Shown one piece after another: positions 45,973 to 54,807 of a stretch of 64,000 bases of DNA. The position numbers and the translations under genes are program-made. How positions within the stretch are numbered: the first letter of the stretch is position 1; every line of letters begins with the position of its first letter. The notes beneath the pieces were generated by a model. The model had not been told where the DNA came from. It did not search any database and worked only from the letters and a program-made list of their open reading frames with translations. The stretch is from Pantoea sp. 18069 (GTDB lineage Bacteria > Pseudomonadota > Gammaproteobacteria > Burkholderiales > Burkholderiaceae_C): the NCBI RefSeq assembly GCF_902706035.1, contig NZ_CACSJA010000027.1:1-64000 (forward strand), read 5' to 3'.

Positions 45973-46791
45973 TCAGAATGCCGCCGCCGCATCCAGCCCC
46001 TGCTGTATCTCGCGGCGCAATTGCAGCAGCGGCGCGCAAAGCTCCTCGGCGACACGCGCCAGCGGCTCGGCCGTGGACAGGCTGCAATTGAGCACATAGA
46101 CCGCATCGGCCGTGACCAGCGGCGTCGCCAGTGCCACCACTTCGGGCTGCCAGGCCGCGGCGCAAAAGCCATGCACCTGCACGGACCGGATCGCCTGCTG
46201 GATTTCGCGGTGCAGCGGCGCCCACTGCGCCGGTCTTCTCGCCTGGAAGCGCTCAAGCAGCGCTTCGCGTTTGGCCTCGGGCGCGACCGCGAGATAGGCG
46301 CGCCCCAGCGATGTCAGCTCCATGGGCACGCGCTGCCCGGACACCACATGCCGCAGCACGATGCGCCGGCTGTAGCGTATCGACTCCAGATAGACCATTT
46401 CATCGCGGTCGGGGCAGGCCAGGCCGACGTTGATCTTGCGGCTTTCGGCCAGCGCGCGCATCAGCGGCGCGGCCACGGACAGCACGCTCGAGCCGGTGCG
46501 CATGGCATGCGCCAGGCTCAGCACCGCGGGTGCGAGGCGGTAGGCGCGCCGCTGCGGGTCGACCTGCAGCATGCCCGCACCCACCAGGGTCTGGGTCAGC
46601 CGGCTCACGGTGGCCTTGGACAGCCCCGTGCGCTCCACGAGATCGCCATTGCCCAGCAGTTCGGAGCCGGGCCTGAACGCCCGCAGTATCTCTATGCCGC
46701 GCTCCAGCGATCGGTTCGCGGGTGACTGCCCGGGCTTGTCGTGGAGGATTTCGGAACGTCCATGGTCCATGGTGCTGGAAGTCTTTCGCAT
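45973..46791 (-). CDS. IclR-family transcriptional regulator
   Basis: The 272-residue protein has the IclR winged helix (RSLERGIEILRAFRPGSELL, then GDLVERTGLSKATVSRLTQT, residues about 25-85) and the GAF-like effector domain with RRIVLRHVVSGQRVPMELTS and SLGRAYLA. Start ATG 46791 is preferred; ATG 46770 is possible and neither has a strong ribosome site. It is divergent from the Bug, enoyl-CoA hydratase and acyl-CoA synthetase operon, which it probably controls in response to the acid or its CoA ester. Confidence 0.88.
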   Translation of the reverse strand: MRKTSSTMDHGRSEILHDKPGQSPANRSLERGIEILRAFRPGSELLGNGDLVERTGLSKATVSRLTQTLVGAGMLQVDPQRRAYRLAPAVLSLAHAMRTGSSVLSVAAPLMRALAESRKINVGLACPDRDEMVYLESIRYSRRIVLRHVVSGQRVPMELTSLGRAYLAVAPEAKREALLERFQARRPAQWAPLHREIQQAIRSVQVHGFCAAAWQPEVVALATPLVTADAVYVLNCSLSTAEPLARVAEELCAPLLQLRREIQQGLDAAAAF

Positions 46792-46987
46792 AGGAATGGG
46801 CAGGAACTGCGCGCAGCGTCGTGCTGCATTCTCGCACGCCGCATGGGCGGCCAATTCCACCTGCTGGAACTGATGGGGTCACAAATGGCCAGCCATCCCC
46901 TAAGCTGGCGCAGCCGGCATCAGCATTTGCTGCGAAGGCCAAAGAACAGATCCGGTCCATGACCGTAAAAATCCAGGAGACAACGCC

Positions 46988-47968
46988 ATGCTTCATTCCA
47001 TCGCTCGCCGCAGCGCGGCCTCAACGGTCTTTCTCGCGGCACTCATCGGCGCCGCAGGCGCCTTCGCCGCCTTTCCGGAAAAGCCGGTGCGCATGGTCGT
47101 GCCCTTCGCTCCCGGCGGCGGCACGGACCTGATCGCGCGCACGCTGGGCACGGAGATGTCCAAGGACCTGGGCCAGCCCGTCATCGTCGAAAACAAGCCG
47201 GGCGCGGGCACGATGATAGGCACCGACAACGTCGCCAAGAGCGCGCCCGACGGCTACTCGGTAGTCGTCGCCTCGTTTGCCCATGCGACCAATCCCGCGC
47301 TGCAGCCCAAGCTGCCCTATGGCAGCAACCAGGCCTTTGCGCCCGTCATGCTGATCGGCCGCGGACCCAACGTGCTCGTGGTGCGCAACGAGAGCCCCTA
47401 CAAGACCGTGGCCGACGTGCTGGCCGCCGCCCAGGCCCAGCCCGACAAGCTGACCTATGCCTCGCAAGGCGCAGGCACTTCCGCCCACCTCGCGGGTGAG
47501 CTGTTCGCCAACCAGGCCAAAGTCAAGCTCACCCATGTGCCCTATCGCGGCGCGGGCCCGGCGCTGACCGACCTCATGGGCGGACAGGTCGACATGATGT
47601 TCGCGACCGCCGCCGCCGTCTCCCCCTTCATCGGCAACGGCAATGGCAAGCTGCGCGCGCTCGGCGTCACCACCGCCGAACCTTCGGCCGCGTTCAAGGG
47701 CGTGCCAACCATTGCCAGCAGCGTTCCCGGTTACCGCGTAGAGAGCTGGTACGGACTGTATGTCCCGGCGGGCACGCCCGCGGCCGTCATCGACCGGCTC
47801 AACGCCGCGGCGCGCAAGGCCGCGCGCGCTCCCGACTTCGTGCGCAAGCTCGAACACGAAGGCCTGGTGATCAACGCCGGCCCCCCCGCAGAACTCGAGG
47901 CCTATGTCCAGACCGAAGAAAGGCGCTGGGCACAGATCGTCAAGGAAAGCAACATCAAACCCGATTGA
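46988..47968 (+). CDS. Bug/TctC-family periplasmic solute receptor
   Basis: The 326-residue product has an N-terminal signal (MLHSIARRSAASTVFLAALI, cleavage near AFA), then PVRMVVPFAPGGGTDLIART, VIVENKPGAGTMIGTDNVAK and YASQGAGTSAHLAGELF. Start ATG 46988 follows CCAGGAGA. It is first in an operon with CoA-dependent enzymes and divergent from IclR. The ligand is probably a carboxylate, to be activated by the synthetase two genes on. Confidence 0.92.
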   Translation: MLHSIARRSAASTVFLAALIGAAGAFAAFPEKPVRMVVPFAPGGGTDLIARTLGTEMSKDLGQPVIVENKPGAGTMIGTDNVAKSAPDGYSVVVASFAHATNPALQPKLPYGSNQAFAPVMLIGRGPNVLVVRNESPYKTVADVLAAAQAQPDKLTYASQGAGTSAHLAGELFANQAKVKLTHVPYRGAGPALTDLMGGQVDMMFATAAAVSPFIGNGNGKLRALGVTTAEPSAAFKGVPTIASSVPGYRVESWYGLYVPAGTPAAVIDRLNAAARKAARAPDFVRKLEHEGLVINAGPPAELEAYVQTEERRWAQIVKESNIKPD

Positions 47969-48002
47969 TCGCCCAGCCAAGCGATCGTCTTTGGAGAGCA
48001 CC

Positions 48003-48794
48003 ATGAACTACACCCTGATTCAACTGCAGGTCACCGATGCGGTGGCAACCATCACCCTGAACCGGCCCGACAAGCGCAACGCCATGAGCGACGACATGCG
48101 CACCGAGTTCATCGCCGCGCTCGAGCATGTCGCGGCCGACAAGGCCATCAAGGCCCTGGTGCTGACCGGTGCCGGCAAGGGCTTTTGCGCGGGCGGAGAC
48201 ATCAGCGGAATGCAAAAGCGCATGAACGCTCCCGCGGGCGAGATCGGCTTCAACGGCTGGCAGCGCCAGCAGCGCGTACACCATGTGCAGGCGCTGCTGC
48301 ACACCATGCCCAAGCCGGTGATCGCCGCCGTCAACGGCGCGGCCTCGGGCCTGGGCGCGGACACCGCGCTGGCCTGCGACTTCGTGATCGCCAGCGAATG
48401 GGCGAGCTTCGCCTGGAGCTATATGCTGCGCGGCATCATTCCCGACGGCGGCGGCATGTACTTCCTGCCGCGCCGGGTGGGCCTGGCCAGGGCCAAGGAG
48501 CTGATCTTCACGGGCCGCCAGCTCAAGGTGGACGAGGCGCTCGCGCTGGGCATCGTCGACCGCAAGACCAGTGCCGAAACGCTGCTGGCCGACGCCCAGG
48601 CCTGGGCCGTGGAGCTGTCGGCCGCGTCCGCGACGGCGCTGGCGCTGACCAAGACCATACTGAACCAGAGCTTCGAGCTGTCGTCGCACGACGTCTTCGC
48701 CCAGGGCAGCCAGGCCCAGGGCATCTGCTACACCAGCAGCGAGCACCGCGCTTCGGTCGAAGCCTTTCTCGCCAAGACGGCCGCCAAGGAGTGA
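48003..48794 (+). CDS. Enoyl-CoA hydratase/isomerase family protein
   Basis: The 263-residue crotonase-fold enzyme has ATITLNRPDKRNAMSDDMRT at the start, the oxyanion-hole segment GKGFCAGGDIS and PVIAAVNGAASGLGADTALA. At the second acidic position of true hydratases (the Glu-164 region) it reads RGIIPDGGGMYFLPRRVG, so an Asp is present there. It may be a hydratase, isomerase or hydrolase. Start ATG 48003 follows TGGAG; it lies 34 bases after the Bug gene and 4 bases before the synthetase. Confidence 0.9.
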   Translation: MNYTLIQLQVTDAVATITLNRPDKRNAMSDDMRTEFIAALEHVAADKAIKALVLTGAGKGFCAGGDISGMQKRMNAPAGEIGFNGWQRQQRVHHVQALLHTMPKPVIAAVNGAASGLGADTALACDFVIASEWASFAWSYMLRGIIPDGGGMYFLPRRVGLARAKELIFTGRQLKVDEALALGIVDRKTSAETLLADAQAWAVELSAASATALALTKTILNQSFELSSHDVFAQGSQAQGICYTSSEHRASVEAFLAKTAAKE

Positions 48795-48798
48795 TGGA

Positions 48799-50901
48799 AT
48801 GAGCCAAGCCATCGCCAAGCTGCTGTCGCCGCGCAGCGTCGCCATCATCGGTGCCTCGGCAGATCCGCGCAAGACGGCGGGCCGCCCCGTGGCCTATCTG
48901 CGCAAACACGGGTTTGCGGGCCGCATCCTGCCCATGAACCCCAAGGTCGACCACATCGACGGCCTGCCCTGCTATCCCGACATCGCCTCGCTGCCCGAAG
49001 TGCCCGATGTGGCCGTCGTGCTGCTGGGTGCCGGGCGCGCGCATCTGGCCGTCAGGGAACTCGCCGCACGCGGCTGCGCGGCCGCCATCGTGCTGGCCAG
49101 CGGCTACACCGAGACCGGTGAAGACGGCGCGCGCCGCCAGCAGCAACTGGTCGAGGCCGCGGGCAGCATGCGCCTGCTCGGGCCCAACACCATAGGCCTG
49201 GTCAACCTCACGGACCGCATCGTGCTGTCGCCATCCGGCGCGCTCGAGATGGACGAGTTCCCTGTCGGCAGCATAGGCGTGGTGTCGCAAAGCGGCGGCA
49301 TTCTGGGCTCGCTGCTGTCGCGCGCCGCGGCGCGCGGCATAGGCCTGTCCAAGCTGATTTCCACCAGCAACGAAGTCGACCTGGAGCTGGCCGACTTCAT
49401 AGACCATCTCGCCGACGACCCCGCGACCAAGGTCATCGCGCTGTATGTGGAGACGGTGCGCAATCCGGAGAAATTCCGCGCGGCCTGCCTCAAGGCGGCG
49501 CGCGCCGGCAAGCCCGTGGTGGCATTCAAGATCGGGCGCTCCGAGGCCGGTGCCCAGGCGGCGGTCTCGCACACCGGCGCCATGGCCGGCGCCGACCGCA
49601 TGTACGACGCGCTGTTCAAGCAGGTCGGCGTGATCCGCGCGCAAAGCTTTGCCGACCTCCTGGACATTCCGGTCGCGCTGGCCACAGGCCGCGTGCTGCG
49701 CGGCAGGCGCGTCGCCATCCTGACCTCCACCGGCGGCGCCGGCACCCTGGTTTCCGACGACCTGGGCGTGGCCGGCTTCGAGACGCCGGCCCCCGATGCT
49801 GCAACGGCCGACGCATTGCGCGCGCTACAGACCGGCGGCGAGGCCGTGCTGGACCGCAACCCCATCGACGTCACGCTTGCGGGCCTGCGCCCCGACCTGC
49901 TGCGCGGCGCGATCAACGCCCTGCTCGCCAGCCCCAGCTACGACGCGCTGGTGATCATTGTCGGCTCGTCCAGCCTGGCCATGCCCGAGCTGCTGGCCGG
50001 AGCCATTCAGGACTGCCTGCCGAACTCCGACAAGCCGGTGCTGGCCTATGTGAGCCCGCATGCGCCCGAGATAGCCGCGCTGCTGACGCAGCGCGGCGTG
50101 CCGGCGTTTGCCGCGGCCGAGAGCTGCACCGCCGCGCTCGCCGGCATGCTGGGCGTGAGCCGCTTCGAGCCCGCCACCGCAGCCCAGGCCGACGCGCCGG
50201 CCCCCATTGAGATCGGCCAGCTGCCCAGCGGTTCGCTGGACGAAGCCCAGGCCAAGGCCATTTTCAGCCGCTTTGGCCTGCCCTGCGCGGCCGAGCGCGT
50301 GGTGCGCACGGCCGAAGAGGCCGAGGCGGCGGCGCGCGAACTTGGTGGCCGCGTGGTGCTCAAGATCCTGTCGGCGCAGATCACCCACAAGAGCGATGTG
50401 GGCGGTGTGGCCGTGGGCCTGACGGCCGAGACCATTGGCGCGCGGCTGGCGCAGATGCGCAGCGACGTCGAAGCCAAGGCCGGCGTGCAAGTCCAGCAAT
50501 TCCTGGTGCAGCAGATGGTCGCCGGCGGCACCGAGCTGATCCTGGGCCTGCACCGCGACGCGCTGGGCACGGCCGTGCTGCTGGGCATGGGCGGCGTCAC
50601 GGCCGAGCTGTTCCAGGACACCACGCTGCGCCTGCTGCCGCATGACAGCGGCAAACTCACGGCATTGAGCCGCGCCCAGGCCCTGGCCATGGCGCAGGAA
50701 CTCAAGACCTGGCCGCTGCTCGATGGCTTTCGCGGCCGGCCCCTGGCCGACGTGCCGGCGCTGGTCGACGCCATCGTCGCGTTCTCGGCCATGGCCGCGC
50801 AATTGGGCGAGCGCGTGCTCGAGGCCGAAATCAACCCGGTCTTCGTGCTGCCCGCAGGCCAGGGCGTGCGCGCGGCCGACGGCGTGCTGGTGCTCGCATG
50901 A
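48799..50901 (+). CDS. ADP-forming-type acyl-CoA synthetase (acetate-CoA ligase family)
   Basis: The 700-residue protein fuses both parts of NDP-forming acyl-CoA synthetases: a CoA-binding domain (SVAIIGASADPRKTAGRPVA), a succinyl-CoA-ligase-like domain with the phospho-His in AAVSHTGAMAGADR (near residue 256), and a C-terminal ATP-grasp domain from about 470 (EAQAKAIFSRFGLPCAAERV, HKSDVGGVAVGL). It would activate the acid taken up through the Bug receptor at the cost of ATP to ADP. Its last codon overlaps an ATG as ATGA, but the gene after that is broken. Confidence 0.92.
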   Translation: MSQAIAKLLSPRSVAIIGASADPRKTAGRPVAYLRKHGFAGRILPMNPKVDHIDGLPCYPDIASLPEVPDVAVVLLGAGRAHLAVRELAARGCAAAIVLASGYTETGEDGARRQQQLVEAAGSMRLLGPNTIGLVNLTDRIVLSPSGALEMDEFPVGSIGVVSQSGGILGSLLSRAAARGIGLSKLISTSNEVDLELADFIDHLADDPATKVIALYVETVRNPEKFRAACLKAARAGKPVVAFKIGRSEAGAQAAVSHTGAMAGADRMYDALFKQVGVIRAQSFADLLDIPVALATGRVLRGRRVAILTSTGGAGTLVSDDLGVAGFETPAPDAATADALRALQTGGEAVLDRNPIDVTLAGLRPDLLRGAINALLASPSYDALVIIVGSSSLAMPELLAGAIQDCLPNSDKPVLAYVSPHAPEIAALLTQRGVPAFAAAESCTAALAGMLGVSRFEPATAAQADAPAPIEIGQLPSGSLDEAQAKAIFSRFGLPCAAERVVRTAEEAEAAARELGGRVVLKILSAQITHKSDVGGVAVGLTAETIGARLAQMRSDVEAKAGVQVQQFLVQQMVAGGTELILGLHRDALGTAVLLGMGGVTAELFQDTTLRLLPHDSGKLTALSRAQALAMAQELKTWPLLDGFRGRPLADVPALVDAIVAFSAMAAQLGERVLEAEINPVFVLPAGQGVRAADGVLVLA

Positions 50902-50954
50902 AACCCAGCTTGCATGCGACCGAAGTGTTTGGCCAGTACGCCCAGTCCTGCTGA
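50898..50954 (+). pseudogene. First 18 codons of a lost operon gene
   Basis: An ATG overlaps the synthetase stop (ATGA), the usual form for a coupled next gene. It runs MKPSLHATEVFGQYAQS to a TGA at 50952. The true gene is cut after about 45 bases and joined to an unrelated acetyltransferase fragment. Confidence 0.5.
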
Positions 50955-51242
50955 AGATCGCCAGCCTTGCCGCGCTGCAGGCCGAAGTCGGCTATATCTT
51001 CCACCCGGATTTCGCCTGCAAGGGCTATGCCACCGAAGCTGTGGGCGCCATGCTGGGCCTGGGCTTCGAAGCGCTCGACTGCCACCGGATCTTTGCCCGA
51101 CTCGATGCGCTCAATGCGGGATCGGTGGGCGTGGTCGAGCGCCTGCGCATGCGCCGGGAGGCGCATCTCATTCAGAACGACCGCTTTGAGGGGGTCTGGG
51201 GGGATGAATACATTTACGCCATGCTCATGCGGCTCGCCTTTA
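50955..51242 (+). pseudogene. GNAT acetyltransferase (RimJ/RimL type), N-terminus lost
   Basis: The plus frame reads AEVGYIFHPDFACKGYATEA, then LDCHRIFARLDALNAGSVGV and RMRREAHLIQNDRFEGVWGD, ending in IYAMLMRLAF. This is the acetyl-CoA binding half of a RimJ/RimL-like N-acetyltransferase. The first half is missing and no start codon with a ribosome site is present. Confidence 0.75.
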
Positions 51243-51407
51243 GAACGTGTTTACGATCACTTGGCGCCGCGACAGCGCAAAGCCATTGCCAAAGCGCCGC
51301 GCGGGGCTCCCCGTCTGTGGCTCCAGCAGGCTTTCCAGCGACGCACGACCGGCCTGGATGAGTGTTCCACAGCTTGCCAGATGCCGCGCCGCGCTGTCAC
51401 CCCCCAT
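51240..51407 (-). CDS. Small hypothetical ORF, 55 residues
   Basis: ATG 51407 opens a frame that ends TAA at 51240 and reads GTLIQAGRASLESLLEPQTG in the middle. Codon use looks coding. It overlaps the next upstream small frame by 11 bases and abuts the GNAT remnant from the other side. I do not recognise the family; it may be the tail of a larger lost gene. Confidence 0.3.
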   Translation of the reverse strand: MGGDSAARHLASCGTLIQAGRASLESLLEPQTGSPARRFGNGFALSRRQVIVNTF

Positions 51408-51573
51408 TGGGCGGCACCCTGAAATTCTCCGTGATGCTTTTCTCCGCGCGCTCCAGCACGCGCACCGCGCTCTCCCACCACGCCCGCAAGCGGCCTCCTG
51501 CTTTTACTTTCGGGTCGACCTCTGCATTGCCGGGATGGTCTATGGGCTGCGTGGGGTAGGTTTGATTTGGCAT
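51397..51573 (-). CDS. Small hypothetical ORF, 58 residues
   Basis: ATG 51573 begins MPNQTYPTQPIDHPGNAEVD and the frame includes GGRLRAWWESAVRVLERAEK before TGA at 51397. It is divergent from the LysR gene at 51644. The ribosome site is weak. No family recognised; the amphipathic helix in the middle is the only visible feature. Confidence 0.35.
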   Translation of the reverse strand: MPNQTYPTQPIDHPGNAEVDPKVKAGGRLRAWWESAVRVLERAEKSITENFRVPPNGG

Positions 51574-51643
51574 GGCTCGATGCTCGCGCCAGGCCTGACC
51601 TCTGTAAAGTTGAATTCAATGACGCTTAACTTCATAATTCCTG

Positions 51644-52531
51644 ATGCGTAATTTGAACCTCGACCAACTGCAGACGCTCATTGCCATCGCGGACCTGGGC
51701 ACCTTCGCCGCAGCGGCACAGGCGCTGCACCTCGCGCCACCCACCGTGAGCCTGCATATCAAGGAGCTGGAATCGCGCATGCAAGCCGCGCTGGTCGTGC
51801 GCGGCCGAAGGCATGCGGAATTGACACCCGCGGGCGATGCCCTGGTCGCCGAAGGGCGCAAGCTGTTGGCAGCCAGCGACGACCTGATCGACCTGGTACA
51901 GCGCCGCGCCACGGGGCGCGAGGGGCTGGTGAAAGTGGGGGTCTCGGCGGGGGTCAGCACCAGGCTGTTGCCACTGATGCTCGAAGCGTTGACACAGCGC
52001 AGCCCGGGCGTCGAAGTGAAGCTTGAAGCCGTGGGCTCCGCCGAAGCCATGCTGCGCCTCAAGGCGGGAACGCTGGACATTGGAATCGTTGCCAGCCCTC
52101 AGCCAGCGGTTGCAAATATCCGCCTGACGCCCTGGCGCAATGACCCGATGGTGGTGCTGCTGCCTTCCTCCTGGGACGCGCCCGAGCTGGTCACGCCCGA
52201 ATGGCTGGCAGGCCGCCGCTGGGCATCCTTTGCGCCCGCAACGCAGATGCATGGCCTTATCACCGCCTGGTTTGGGCAGGCTGGTTTCAATCCACGCCCC
52301 TTCTTGACGCTGAGCTATCCCGGCGCCCTCAAAAGCCTGGCCTCAGCCAGCCAGAGTGCCGCCCTCCTGCCGCTCGAAGAGGTGCAGGATCAGCGCAACT
52401 CACCCGATGTGCAGATACGCCACCTGTCGCCGCAGCTCATGCGGCCGATGGCCGTCGCGCATCGGCACTTGCAGGCACCGAATCTGGCGGTGGACAGCGT
52501 CGTGCAGGTGCTCGCGGACTTCGCCAGCTGA
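51644..52531 (+). CDS. LysR-family transcriptional regulator
   Basis: The 295-residue protein starts MRNLNLDQLQTLIAIADLGT, with AAAAQALHLAPPTVSLHIKE as DNA-binding helices, then an effector domain (GLVKVGVSAGVSTRLLPLML). Start ATG 51644. It is convergent with a Bug gene and has no clear divergent partner beyond two tiny frames, so its target is not obvious. Confidence 0.88.
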   Translation: MRNLNLDQLQTLIAIADLGTFAAAAQALHLAPPTVSLHIKELESRMQAALVVRGRRHAELTPAGDALVAEGRKLLAASDDLIDLVQRRATGREGLVKVGVSAGVSTRLLPLMLEALTQRSPGVEVKLEAVGSAEAMLRLKAGTLDIGIVASPQPAVANIRLTPWRNDPMVVLLPSSWDAPELVTPEWLAGRRWASFAPATQMHGLITAWFGQAGFNPRPFLTLSYPGALKSLASASQSAALLPLEEVQDQRNSPDVQIRHLSPQLMRPMAVAHRHLQAPNLAVDSVVQVLADFAS

Positions 52532-52582
52532 GCGCCAAAAGTCAAGATCGGCGGCGGGACTGGGTCGTACGCCAACCGCGGG

Positions 52583-52717
52583 CTAGATCGTGATCGTGCC
52601 AGTCAGGTAGCGCACGCCGTGTCCCGCAACTTCAACGCTCAACTCGGCCACTTCGCAAAACAGCGTGCCCGAGCGCCGCGACGCCTGGTGGGCCAACCAT
52701 GCATCGAGCAAACCCGC
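52583..52717 (-). pseudogene. 44-residue C-terminal fragment after the Bug gene
   Basis: Directly after the Bug stop, in the same frame, the minus strand reads LLDAWLAHQASRRSGTLFCE and AELSVEVAGHGVRYLTGTIT to TAG at 52583. Composition looks coding, but there is no start. It is probably the end of a gene once downstream of the Bug gene; family not identified. Confidence 0.35.
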
Positions 52718-53725
52718 TCAATCCAGACTGATCCTGGACGTTGCTGCCACGCGCTTCCAGGTCGCCACATCGTTTTCAATGATGGCCGCAAATTCGTTCG
52801 GCGCGTTGGCAATCACCGTGCCACCCAGCTCCGCCAGGCGCTGGCGCAATTGCGGGTCGGCCAAGGCCTGCACGCTGGCCTTGTGCAGCTTGTCGCGAAT
52901 GTCCCTGGGCAGGCCCTTGGGCGCCAGCAGTCCGTTCCAGGCCTGCACGGCATAGCCTGGAACGCCCAACTCGGCAAAGGTGGGTACATCGGGCAACTCG
53001 CTGCTGCGCTGGGCCGTGGCCACGGCCAGGGGGCGGATCTTGCCGGACTTGATATGCGGCAGCGAAGCCGGCAGCGGCTCCCACAGCATGGACACCTGGC
53101 CGCCGATCAGATCGGTGAAGGCCGGGCCGGCGCCGCGGTAGGGTATGTGCATCAACTCGATCCCGGCTCTGGCCTTGAACAGCTCCATGGCCAGATGCCC
53201 AAGTCCGCCGGCACCCGCAGACGCATAGGAGAGCTGGCCCGGCTGGGCCTTGCTCAGCGCAATCAGCTCCTTGATGTTGCTGGCCTTGACCGAGGGATGG
53301 ACGCTGAGCACGCCGGGCACGGTGATGACCTGGGTGATGGGCGTGAAATCCTTGACCGGGTCGTACGGCAGCTTGGTGTAGACGGCGGGGTTCGTGCCGT
53401 GGGTGCTGGAGGTCGCGCCCAGCAAGGTGTAGCCGTCAGGCCTGGCGTCGGCCACCTGGCGCGTGCCCACGGACCCGCCCGCACCGGCCTTGTTCTCCAC
53501 GATGACCGTCGTCTTGAGCACCTGCCCCAATTGCTGGGCGAAAAGGCGGTTGACCACATCGGCCGTGCCGCCGGGCGGAAACGGCACCACCAGGCGAATG
53601 GGCTGGTCCGGGCTGGGCCAGGCGGCATCGGCGGCCATCGCGGGCTGAAGGCCGGCGATGGCGGTCACGGCCACCAGTGCCGAGGCGGCAGACAGGCTGC
53701 TGGTCACAAAAATACGGCGTTGCAT
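52718..53725 (-). CDS. Bug/TctC-family periplasmic solute receptor
   Basis: The 335-residue product has a signal peptide with an RR start (MQRRIFVTSSLSAASALVAV, cleavage near AMA-ADAAW), then PIRLVVPFPPGGTADVVNRL, VIVENKAGAGGSVGTRQVAD and YASAGAGGLGHLAMELF. ATG 53725 is chosen because AAGGAG lies 9 bases upstream; the ATG at 53734 touches that site. It follows an esterase-like hydrolase by 24 bases, both divergent from a LysR gene: a small uptake-and-hydrolysis unit. Confidence 0.92.
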   Translation of the reverse strand: MQRRIFVTSSLSAASALVAVTAIAGLQPAMAADAAWPSPDQPIRLVVPFPPGGTADVVNRLFAQQLGQVLKTTVIVENKAGAGGSVGTRQVADARPDGYTLLGATSSTHGTNPAVYTKLPYDPVKDFTPITQVITVPGVLSVHPSVKASNIKELIALSKAQPGQLSYASAGAGGLGHLAMELFKARAGIELMHIPYRGAGPAFTDLIGGQVSMLWEPLPASLPHIKSGKIRPLAVATAQRSSELPDVPTFAELGVPGYAVQAWNGLLAPKGLPRDIRDKLHKASVQALADPQLRQRLAELGGTVIANAPNEFAAIIENDVATWKRVAATSRISLD

Positions 53726-53749
53726 ACGAATCATCTCCTTATTGAATTT

Positions 53750-54718
53750 TCATTGCGTCAAGTCTTCAAGCCAGTCCAGCACACGCTTCAATACCTCGTC
53801 GCCATTGGTATCGAGCATGCAGAAATGCGAGTTGCCGGGCACACCGGCGGCCGGCAGATCCAGCACATCGGCACGGCCTCCGGCCAGGGCAAGGGCCTGC
53901 CAGTAGGCGTCGGTCTGGCCGCGGTAGGTCTGCCATTGCGGGCTGTGGGCGAAGTGGTCGCCCCATACCGCCAGGTGCGCAACCGTTGCCGCGGGGTGGG
54001 GGCCGTCGTGCAGGGCAGGCATGCCCGTGGGCTCCAGGCCCACGACCGCTCTGACCCACTCGGGCTTGCGGCAGGCCGCATGCGCGGCAAAACCTCCACC
54101 CTGGCTGTGGCCCATCACCACACAGGGGCCGAATTGCTCCAGCAGCGCGTCGTAGGCCGCTGACGCCATGGCTTCATGGCCCAGCCAGCGGGGCACCATC
54201 TGCTTGACCAGTTCACCGAAGCTTTCGGACGGAAAACGCTGGCCCGCAAATGGCGCGCCATACCCTGAAGGCGCGTCATGGCCAATGCGAAACAAGCGCC
54301 AGGCCTCCTGCGCGCTGCGAAACACCGGCGCCTCGGCGTAGATTTCGGGAAACATCGCCCAGCCCGCGCGCCCGCGCTCCACGGCATCGCAGACCACCAC
54401 GTCATGGCCCGCCTGCAGCAGTTGCCACAGCCAGCCCTGGCGGCCGTCGGGCGTGGACTCCCACTGCGCGCCGGTCATGCCGCCGCCATGCCACAGCAGC
54501 ACCGGCAAGGAACTGCGCGGGCGCGCCAGCCGGTATTCCATGGCATACATCTGGCCCACGGCATAGCTGCCGTTCATGTTCAGGCACCGCTCGCCGCCAT
54601 TGCGCACCACCTCCCTGTGCTGGATCGGCAGATCCAGCACCGAACGCTGCGTGCCGCCGATGAAATGACTCTGCATCTTCCGCAGGCAAATTTCGGCATA
54701 TAAACGTGTCTCTTGCAT
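53750..54718 (-). CDS. Alpha/beta hydrolase, esterase-like
   Basis: The 322-residue protein has the oxyanion segment LLWHGGGMTGAQWESTPDGR, the nucleophile elbow GHSQGG near residue 206, and a C-terminal catalytic His in VPGNSHFCMLDTNGD. The His motif after NS resembles secreted or cytosolic esterases often found beside Bug genes in Bordetella and relatives. Start ATG 54718; ATG 54676 is possible. It is first in an operon with the Bug gene and divergent from the LysR gene at 54808. Substrate unknown. Confidence 0.85.
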   Translation of the reverse strand: MQETRLYAEICLRKMQSHFIGGTQRSVLDLPIQHREVVRNGGERCLNMNGSYAVGQMYAMEYRLARPRSSLPVLLWHGGGMTGAQWESTPDGRQGWLWQLLQAGHDVVVCDAVERGRAGWAMFPEIYAEAPVFRSAQEAWRLFRIGHDAPSGYGAPFAGQRFPSESFGELVKQMVPRWLGHEAMASAAYDALLEQFGPCVVMGHSQGGGFAAHAACRKPEWVRAVVGLEPTGMPALHDGPHPAATVAHLAVWGDHFAHSPQWQTYRGQTDAYWQALALAGGRADVLDLPAAGVPGNSHFCMLDTNGDEVLKRVLDWLEDLTQ

Positions 54719-54807
54719 GGGAGCATGCTAGATTCGCTGGCACTTTCTGCTGTGCCAATTGCAGCCACCTTGTGCCGCTTCGGCACACCTCCAGCCTCCA
54801 GGCATCC

